Source: Haloferax namakaokahaiae
Lineage (GTDB): Archaea; Halobacteriota; Halobacteria; Halobacteriales; Haloferacaceae
Length of the DNA stretch: 64,000 bases
Direction of reading: 5' to 3'
Assembly (NCBI RefSeq): GCF_042663225.1
Contig: NZ_JBHTAA010000002.1
Span: 292,002 to 356,001, forward strand
The notes under the pieces are model-generated. The model did no database searches, was not told the origin of the DNA, and saw only the letters and a program-made list of their open reading frames with translations. Below are positions 58,255 to 64,000 of this stretch, piece by piece (position 1 is the first letter of the stretch; every line of letters starts with the position of its first letter). Both the position numbers and the translations under genes were made by a program.

Positions 58255-59586
58255 ATGACAAACGGAGACAAACAGGCGCGCGGTGTGGAGTCGAACGAGT
58301 CGAGCACGTCACGACGACGGTTTCTCACAGCCGTCGGTAGTGCGGCAGCGGTGACGACAGCAGGGTGTCTCGGAGGTGGCTCTGGCGGGTCGAACGAGCC
58401 GATTCGATACCTCTCGGACCGGGGTGACTCGAAGGAAGTGATGGACGAAATCATCGCCGAATTCGAAGAGGAGACCGACCACACGGTGGAGATGATTTAC
58501 ACGGCGAAAGGGACCTCCTCGGATGCCGAGATGCAGAAGATGGTGGCCGCCGGCAACCCGCCGGACCTCCTTTTCGATACCTCGACAGACGCCTACAGAC
58601 TCCAGCGAGATGGGGTCCTAGCCCCGGTTACCAGCGCCGTGCAAGACAACGACCTCCCGGACCCAGTCAACGTCGGCGGCGACTCCTACTTCGCCGCGGC
58701 GATGGTCGAACCGCTGATGGCGTGGTATCGAAACGACCTCTACTCCGAGAAACCGGCGTCGTGGAGTGAATGGGTGGATGCCGCGGCCGAGATTTCGGCA
58801 GAAGGCTCGATGGAAGGCTACGTCATCCAGTCCGGCCAGACGAACAACGCCGACACCCAGATGACCCAGTACCTCTGGCAGAACGACGTAGACATCTACG
58901 GCGGCCCGTCCGACGGTATCGAAGTGATGCTCGACTCAGACGGGAACCGAGACGCCGCAATCGAGACGTTCGAGTGGGTCCAGTCGATGGCCGAGAGTTC
59001 ACCCAACGGCTCCGGGTGGGGGTGGGGCGATGCAATCGGCGCGCTCCAGCAGGAGAACGCCGCGGCAATCGCCAGCGTCGGCGGCCTTCCGGTCTTGACG
59101 ATTCAAGCGAATCGACCGGACCTCGTCGAAAAACTCAGTCCGATGGGCTTTCCCGTGCCGAGTGGCGGCGCACAGGACAAGTGGTGGGCCTACATGGAAG
59201 GCCACCTCGTCCGCAACGACGGGCAGAACACCGAGGGTGCACAGGCGTTCGTCGAATTCTTCAACCAATCGTCGCGGTTTTACGACTTCATCCTCTCGGC
59301 CCCGCTGTTCCAGTTCCCACCGACGCGAGAGCAACTCGATGCTCCCGAGGTGACCGAGAACGAGACCATCCAGCAGTTCCCTGCGGTCATGGACCTCGTC
59401 CGCAACAACTGGGACGCGTTCACGACGGTTCTGGCGACCGGCGAAGGCGGCGCACCCAACATCGTCGCCGCGGATGCCTACAGCGAACAACTGTTCGGCC
59501 AAGCAGCGGACCAACTCCTCGTGGGCGGATTGACACCCGAAGAGACGGTCGATTGGCTGGCCGACGAACTCCGCGGACTACAATGA
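58255..59586 (+). CDS. ABC transporter substrate-binding lipoprotein (sugar type)
   Basis: A 443-aa extracellular solute-binding protein family 1. Tat signal SRRRFLTAVGSAA (Arg20-22), lipobox-like TAGC with Cys38, short Gly/Ser linker, then a two-lobe domain with NPPDLLFDTSTDAYRLQRDGV and the C-lobe PLFQFPPTREQLDAP. It should capture a sugar or related carbohydrate at the cell surface. ATG 58255 follows a TATA-like TTTAAAG by about 65 bp. The stop overlaps the first permease ATG by 4 bp. Confidence 0.92.
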   Translation: MTNGDKQARGVESNESSTSRRRFLTAVGSAAAVTTAGCLGGGSGGSNEPIRYLSDRGDSKEVMDEIIAEFEEETDHTVEMIYTAKGTSSDAEMQKMVAAGNPPDLLFDTSTDAYRLQRDGVLAPVTSAVQDNDLPDPVNVGGDSYFAAAMVEPLMAWYRNDLYSEKPASWSEWVDAAAEISAEGSMEGYVIQSGQTNNADTQMTQYLWQNDVDIYGGPSDGIEVMLDSDGNRDAAIETFEWVQSMAESSPNGSGWGWGDAIGALQQENAAAIASVGGLPVLTIQANRPDLVEKLSPMGFPVPSGGAQDKWWAYMEGHLVRNDGQNTEGAQAFVEFFNQSSRFYDFILSAPLFQFPPTREQLDAPEVTENETIQQFPAVMDLVRNNWDAFTTVLATGEGGAPNIVAADAYSEQLFGQAADQLLVGGLTPEETVDWLADELRGLQ

Positions 59587-60512
59587 ATACGGCGCTCAAA
59601 TCGCGGCTTTCGGCCGCGCAGAACGCGATTCGAGAGCGCGAACTCGACGGAACGACACTCCTGCTCGTCGCGTGTTTCGTCCCGATGTTCGTGTTCTTCC
59701 TCGCGGTGTGGGCGATTCCAATCGTCTACGCGCTGGGGATGAGCCTGTTCGAAGCGCCGATTCGAAACCCGACGTTCGTCGGTCTCGGCAACTACACGAC
59801 GCTCCTCGGCGCGCCCGAATTCTGGGGGTTCCTCTGGAACAGCGTCGTCTACGCCGTTGCGACGACAGGTCTCAGCCTCGTCATCGGCCTCGGTCTCGCG
59901 CTCGTCATCAACCAGAAAATCCGCGGTGGCGACGCGTTGCGGACGCTGATGATTTTCCCGTATCTCCTCCCGACGCTCGTCGTGATTTTCATGTGGAAGT
60001 TCATCTTGGACCCGAACATCGGGATACTCAATCAGGCGCTCGTGGACCTCGGTCTCATCGACAAGCCGATCGCGTTCTTCTCGACACTCGACTTTGCGAT
60101 GCCCGCGGTCATCGTGGCGAGCGTCTGGAAGTTTGCGAGTTTCGCGTTCTTCATCCTCCTCGCTCGGTTGCAAGCTATCGACCCCGACCTCTACGAACGG
60201 GCACGAGTCGAAGGTGCGTCCACGTGGCAGGCGTTCCGAGACATCACGTTCCCCCACCTTCGCGGGGCGATTCTCATCATCCTGCTCGTCCGCGGCATCT
60301 GGATGTTCAACAAGTTCGATATCATCTACCTCTCGACGCGCGGTGGCCCACTGAAAGCCACGACGACGCTCCCGATTCGAGTCTACCAACTCGCCTTTAG
60401 CGAGGTCAACTTCGGACTCGCAACGGCGCTCGCCGGAATCATGTTCTTCCTGTTAGCAGGTGTCGCCGTCGTCTACTTCCGGGCGTTCGCGCCCGAAAAG
60501 GAGGTGGCCTGA
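59583..60512 (+). CDS. ABC transporter permease 1 (MalF/UgpA type)
   Basis: A 309-aa permease with six helices. The coupling EAA motif is ERARVEGASTWQAFRDITFPHL (about residues 202-223). ATG 59583 overlaps the binding-protein stop as ATGA and gives the correct N-terminus for this family; a much longer frame upstream is an artefact of the GC-rich overlap. It forms a heterodimer with the second permease. Confidence 0.94.
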   Translation: MNTALKSRLSAAQNAIRERELDGTTLLLVACFVPMFVFFLAVWAIPIVYALGMSLFEAPIRNPTFVGLGNYTTLLGAPEFWGFLWNSVVYAVATTGLSLVIGLGLALVINQKIRGGDALRTLMIFPYLLPTLVVIFMWKFILDPNIGILNQALVDLGLIDKPIAFFSTLDFAMPAVIVASVWKFASFAFFILLARLQAIDPDLYERARVEGASTWQAFRDITFPHLRGAILIILLVRGIWMFNKFDIIYLSTRGGPLKATTTLPIRVYQLAFSEVNFGLATALAGIMFFLLAGVAVVYFRAFAPEKEVA

Positions 60513-60513
60513 G

Positions 60514-61449
60514 ATGGCGACTTCGAAATCGAACACCGGAGAGTCGAAGCCGTCTGACGGCTCGACGGCCGGTGGGTCGGCAACTGGTGGACCGACGACG
60601 AGCGGTCTCGTCTCTCACGAGACGCAAAAGCGCCTCCAGCGCGTCGCCGTCTACCTGACGGCGCTCCTCATCTCGATATTCACCATCGTCCCGGTGTACG
60701 TCATGGTAGTCATCGCCATCCAACCGCCCGCGGCGACGTTCGCCGGCGGGCGCGTGAACCTGCTGCCGACCGAACCGGCCCTCCGCAACTTCGTCGTCTT
60801 ACTGACCGAGACTGACACGATTCGGTACTTCGGTAACAGCCTCGTCGTCACGCTCGGTTCGACGATTCTCTCGACGACGATAGCAGTGGCCGCGGGCTAC
60901 GGCCTGACGCGGTTCGACTTCGCCGGGAAGTCCATCGCCGCGCGTGCGGTGCTGTTCTCCTACATGTTCAGCCCAATCGTGCTTGCGATTCCATTGTACG
61001 TCGTCTTCTCGACACTCGGACTGCTCAACAGTCACTTCGCGCTGACGCTCGCCCTCACCGCCATCTCCGCACCGTTCTGTATCTGGCTCATGTGGCAGTA
61101 CTTCCAGACCGTCCCCATCGCCCTCGAAGAGTCCGCGTGGGTTCGCGGCGCGAGTCGCTGGCGGACGGTCAAAGACGTCGTCCTCCCCGTCGCTCGGCCC
61201 GGTTACATCTCCGCCGCAATCTTCGCGTTCGCCGTCGCGTGGAACGACTTCACGATGGCCCGCGTCGTCATGAGCCGCGACGAGATGTACACTATCAACG
61301 TGGGCGCATCGCTCTTTCTCGACCGAGTCAGCATCGGTTGGGGCGAGACGATGGCCGTCTCGTTGCTCATCGCGCTCCCGCCGTTCCTCATCGCACTGTT
61401 CCTACAACGATACCTCCTCCAGGGCTTCAGCGTTGGAGGCCTCGAATAA
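60514..61449 (+). CDS. ABC transporter permease 2 (MalG/UgpE type)
   Basis: A 311-aa permease with six helices and the EAA loop ALEESAWVRGASRWRTVKDVVLPVARP. A polar N-terminal extension of about 40 residues (rich in Ser, Thr and Gly) precedes helix 1, unusual for this subunit. A strong Shine-Dalgarno-like GGAGGTG at 60500-60506 lies 7 nt before ATG 60514, notable in this mostly leaderless genome and fitting translation inside an operon. Confidence 0.94.
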   Translation: MATSKSNTGESKPSDGSTAGGSATGGPTTSGLVSHETQKRLQRVAVYLTALLISIFTIVPVYVMVVIAIQPPAATFAGGRVNLLPTEPALRNFVVLLTETDTIRYFGNSLVVTLGSTILSTTIAVAAGYGLTRFDFAGKSIAARAVLFSYMFSPIVLAIPLYVVFSTLGLLNSHFALTLALTAISAPFCIWLMWQYFQTVPIALEESAWVRGASRWRTVKDVVLPVARPGYISAAIFAFAVAWNDFTMARVVMSRDEMYTINVGASLFLDRVSIGWGETMAVSLLIALPPFLIALFLQRYLLQGFSVGGLE

Positions 61450-62591
61450 TGGCAACTAGCATCCACATCGAATCCGTCACGAAGGAGTTTCGCACCCTCG
61501 GAAACACACACGTCGCCGTCGATGACCTCACACTCGACATCCCCGAAGGCTCGTTTACGACCTTCGTCGGGCCGTCGGGGTGTGGCAAGACGACCACCCT
61601 CCGCATGCTGGCGGGGTTAGAGACGCCCACGTCCGGGTCGATTCAGTTCGGCGAGACCGACGTGACCGACCTCCCACCGCAGGAGCGCAACGTCTCGATG
61701 GTGTTTCAATCCATCGCGCTCTATCCGCACATGTCCGTCCGCGAAAACATCGGCTACGGACTGAAGATTCACGGCGTCTCGAAGGCCGAACGCGACGAAC
61801 GAATCGACGAAGCCGCCGAAGTGCTCCAAATCGAGGAACAACTCGAGAAGATGCCGGCCGAACTCTCCGGCGGCCAGCAGCAGCGTGTCGCCCTCGGCGG
61901 CGCGTTCGTCCAGGACCCGGACGTCCTCCTCTTGGACGAACCCATGTCCGACCTCGACGCGAAACTCAAATCCGACCTTCGCGTCGAAATCCAGCGCCTC
62001 CACCAAGAACTCGATACGACCGTCGTCTACGTCACCCACGACCAGACCGAGGCGATGACGATGAGCGACCGAGTCGTCTTGCTCCGGGAAGGCGAACTCG
62101 CGCAGGTAGACCCGCCGAAACAGTTGTTCGACTACCCCAACTCGGACTACGTCGCGCAGTTTATCGGCATGCCCTCGACCAACGTCATCGACTGTGCTGT
62201 CGAGACGGAAAGCGGAGTGACGACGCTCCGAGGGCCGGATATCTCCGTCCCGCTCCCTGACGATGTCCCATCAGTACCGTCGGACGTCGTCAGACTCGGG
62301 ATTCGACCGCAGTACGTCGATGTGGGAGACGCGGGCGAACACGCGTTCACTCTCGACGTCGAAGTCATCGAAACGCTCGGCACGGAGTCGGTCGTTCACG
62401 GCCGTCTCGCCGACGGAACCACGTTCGACGTCGTGAGTTCGAACGTCGATGGCGTCGCTGCGGGTGAACAGTTGGCCGTCTCGTTCGACTTCGCGGACGT
62501 GTTCATCTTCGACGAAACTGGTGAGACGATTTGCTTCGGTGCCGAGCACACGAGTCAGGCCGAATCAGCCCACCCGGGGAGTAGTCGATAA
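61449..62591 (+). CDS. ABC transporter ATPase (MalK/UgpC type)
   Basis: A 380-aa ABC ATPase. Walker A GPSGCGKTT, Q-loop MVFQSIALYPHMSV, signature LSGGQQQRVALGGAFV, Walker B VLLLDEPMSDLDAKLK and switch His in VTHDQTEAMTMSD are complete. The C-terminal third is the TOBE regulatory domain typical of MalK/UgpC (GIRPQYVDVGDAGEHAF). The start overlaps the permease stop (TAATG) and the stop overlaps the CoA-transferase start (TAATG). Confidence 0.95.
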   Translation: MATSIHIESVTKEFRTLGNTHVAVDDLTLDIPEGSFTTFVGPSGCGKTTTLRMLAGLETPTSGSIQFGETDVTDLPPQERNVSMVFQSIALYPHMSVRENIGYGLKIHGVSKAERDERIDEAAEVLQIEEQLEKMPAELSGGQQQRVALGGAFVQDPDVLLLDEPMSDLDAKLKSDLRVEIQRLHQELDTTVVYVTHDQTEAMTMSDRVVLLREGELAQVDPPKQLFDYPNSDYVAQFIGMPSTNVIDCAVETESGVTTLRGPDISVPLPDDVPSVPSDVVRLGIRPQYVDVGDAGEHAFTLDVEVIETLGTESVVHGRLADGTTFDVVSSNVDGVAAGEQLAVSFDFADVFIFDETGETICFGAEHTSQAESAHPGSSR

Positions 62592-63826
62592 TGGGCGGTG
62601 TTGGCGACGACGACGCTCACACGACCACCAATGCACTCACCGATTCGAACGCGTTACCGTTGGACGGCGTGCTCGTCCTCGAACTCGGCCACATCATCGC
62701 CGGGCCGTTCTGCTCGATGCTGCTCGCCGACCTCGGCGCGGACGTCATCAAAGTCGAACATCCGAACGGCGGCGACCTGATTCGCGGGTCGTCACCCGTC
62801 GGTAACAGTTCGTTCAACTACGTCAATCGAGACAAACGGAGCCTCACGCTCAACCTCAAGTCGGATGCAGCCCTCGAAGTGTTCTTCGACCTCCTCGGGG
62901 AGGCGGACGTGCTCGTCGAGAACTACGCACCCGGAACCGCCGAGCGGTTGGGAATCGGCTACGACGACCTCAAACAGACGTATCCCGGACTCATCTACTG
63001 CTCGATAAAGGGCTTCAATCCCGGCCCGTACGAGTCGTATCCCGCACTCGACCCAATTGCAGAGGCACTCTCTGGGATGATGAGCGTCACTGGCCACGAA
63101 GACATGCCGCCCGTTCGCTCCGGAACCAGTATCGCGGATATGGCCGCCTCGTTCTACGGGGCGATTGCCGTCCTCGGTGCGCTCTTCCGACGAGTCCACA
63201 CCGGAACGGGGACGAAGGTGACAGCGCCGTTGTTCGAATCCACGGTTTCGATGATGGGCTATTGGCTTGCCTATACCGAAGCGTACGACGACGTTCCCGG
63301 TCCGATGGGCGCATCACACCCCAACTGGGCACCGTACGACGTGTTCGAGACGGACGACGACGAGTGGGTGTTCATCGGTCCCTCTGGTGAACATCAGTGG
63401 CAGGCACTGTGTTCGGCACTGGATTTGAACCTTCACACTGACTCGCGTTTCGAGACGCTTACCGACCGCCGTGAGAACCTCGACGAACTCATGGCGATTC
63501 TCCGCGAAGCGTGTCGGTCGTACGCTTCGGAAACGCTCGTCGCTCGACTTCGAGAGGCTGGTGTTCCGGTTGCGAAAGTCAACTCGGTCGATGAAGTGGT
63601 CGATGATCCACACCTGCGTGCGACCGACTTCTTCACGGAGGTTTCGACCGCCGAAGGAACCGACCAACCCGTCAACGTCCCTCGGTTCCCTGTCGTCGCC
63701 AGTGAGTTCGGACGCGTCGAATCGGAGAACCCCCCAAAACTTGGTGAGCACACCGAGTCGATTCTGTCGTCATTCGGGTACGACGACGAAGATATCGAAC
63801 GACTCCGAGAAGAGGGAGGAGTCTAA
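62591..63826 (+). CDS. CaiB/BaiF-family (class III) CoA-transferase
   Basis: A 411-aa enzyme that moves CoA between carboxylic acids. Family features are LELGHIIAGPFCSMLLADLGADVIKVEHP at the N-terminus, NRDKRSLTLNLKS, the catalytic-Asp region RSGTSIADMAAS (Asp183 by pattern) and RRVHTGTGTKV. Placed in the same coupled operon as a sugar-type ABC importer and an isopropylmalate-synthase-like enzyme, it probably activates or transfers CoA to the imported acid or its product. The substrate is unknown. Confidence 0.9.
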   Translation: MGGVGDDDAHTTTNALTDSNALPLDGVLVLELGHIIAGPFCSMLLADLGADVIKVEHPNGGDLIRGSSPVGNSSFNYVNRDKRSLTLNLKSDAALEVFFDLLGEADVLVENYAPGTAERLGIGYDDLKQTYPGLIYCSIKGFNPGPYESYPALDPIAEALSGMMSVTGHEDMPPVRSGTSIADMAASFYGAIAVLGALFRRVHTGTGTKVTAPLFESTVSMMGYWLAYTEAYDDVPGPMGASHPNWAPYDVFETDDDEWVFIGPSGEHQWQALCSALDLNLHTDSRFETLTDRRENLDELMAILREACRSYASETLVARLREAGVPVAKVNSVDEVVDDPHLRATDFFTEVSTAEGTDQPVNVPRFPVVASEFGRVESENPPKLGEHTESILSSFGYDDEDIERLREEGGV

Positions 63827-63855
63827 TGTACCTCCACGCGGGTGGTGAACGCTGA
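63826..63855 (+). other. 9-codon coupling ORF between CoA-transferase and DRE-TIM genes
   Basis: ATG 63826 overlaps the CoA-transferase stop (TAATG), and its TGA overlaps the next ATG (TGATG). It encodes MYLHAGGER. It may serve to pass ribosomes to the next gene, or be chance. Confidence 0.35.
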
Positions 63856-64000
63856 TGTCCGATCCAGTGCTACTCGACGTCACGTGTCGAGAGGGCGAGC
63901 AACGGCCCGGTGAGTCCTACACGACCGAGCAGAAAATCGCCGCCGTCGAGGCTCTCGATGCGCTCGGCGTGGAGTACGTTCAGGTCGGCTTTCCCATCGC
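63855..64000 (+). CDS. DRE-TIM metallolyase (isopropylmalate/citramalate/homocitrate synthase-like), 5' part
   Basis: The first 48 codons of an enzyme of the HMGL-like family. The N-terminal signature DVTCREGEQRPG (residues 8-19) holds the metal-binding and catalytic Asp8, Arg12 and Glu13; the GEQ.PG form and the following VEYVQVGFP strand are typical of alpha-isopropylmalate/homocitrate-type synthases, not HMG-CoA lyase. The rest lies outside the window, so the acceptor cannot be told. It continues the coupled ABC/CoA-transferase operon. Confidence 0.85.
   Translation, partial: MSDPVLLDVTCREGEQRPGESYTTEQKIAAVEALDALGVEYVQVGFPI

Noticed and set aside
58770..59582. Longer N-terminal frame of permease 1
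   Set aside because: It overlaps almost the whole binding-protein gene in another frame and is Arg-rich. The ATG at 59583 gives the normal permease start and ATGA coupling.

Overview
The window is from a halophilic archaeon (class Halobacteria). The proteins are very acidic, GC is high except in short AT-rich gaps, and many genes have no Shine-Dalgarno and sit close behind TATA-like boxes. Exported proteins carry twin-arginine signals, and several haloarchaea-type families are present (DICT, DUF5518-like, DUF7503-like, TbsP-like, Bat-type HTH). I see no rRNA, tRNA, CRISPR, transposase or clear replication origin. Genus, and chromosome versus megaplasmid, cannot be told from the sequence. The left edge cuts a P-type ATPase and the right edge cuts a DRE-TIM (isopropylmalate/citramalate-synthase-like) enzyme.

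Region 1 (1-5.5 kb): P-type cation ATPase, SSS-family symporter, SHOCT-like membrane protein, DICT sensor protein, DpsA ferritin and a DUF5518-like membrane protein. Region 2 (5.6-18.9 kb, all minus strand) is a 13-kb iron/siderophore locus. One unit is a binding lipoprotein, an unusual flavoprotein, a FecCD-type permease and a FecE-type ATPase. A second unit is five tandem paralogous binding lipoproteins 2 nt apart, followed by two haloarchaeal unknown proteins, a hidden 44-aa ORF and a DtxR-like regulator joined by overlapping start/stop codons. A tiny CPGK-motif protein closes the locus. Five perfect TTTAGG-N4-CCTAAA palindromes lie at three promoters, in pairs exactly 36 bp apart at the two transport promoters. 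I read this as one regulon.

Region 3 (18.9-20.1 kb): HEPN/MNT toxin-antitoxin pair. Region 4 (20.7-32.8 kb): catabolic island with an IclR regulator divergent from a permease / HyuA-like / M78 protease / FAD oxidoreductase operon, then an SMP-30 lactonase, mannonate dehydratase, SDR dehydrogenase and a secreted LamG plus beta-propeller protein. Together these suggest uptake and breakdown of a sugar acid or uronate-containing glycan. Region 5 (33.4-37.7 kb): Orc1/Cdc6-like ATPase, RecA-like protein with a degenerate P-loop, small DUF8156-like protein and divergent B-family DNA polymerase in one cassette, a possible translesion-synthesis module. A TetR/ABC-2 exporter set follows (37.6-40.7 kb).

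Region 6 (41-57 kb) is mixed: chemoreceptor, zinc-ribbon wHTH regulator, AT-rich foreign-looking membrane gene, butanediol-type dehydrogenase, a CHAT-protease / DUF7503 micropeptide / TbsP-like module, pirin and Mn/Fe-SOD divergent pair, Rieske protein, a sensor kinase interrupted by an in-frame amber codon, and an aldo/keto reductase. Region 7 (57.2-64 kb): a 5 x 20-bp repeat upstream of a Bat-type regulator, then a tightly coupled operon of sugar-type ABC importer, class III CoA-transferase and DRE-TIM enzyme, apparently import plus CoA-dependent catabolism of one unidentified substrate.
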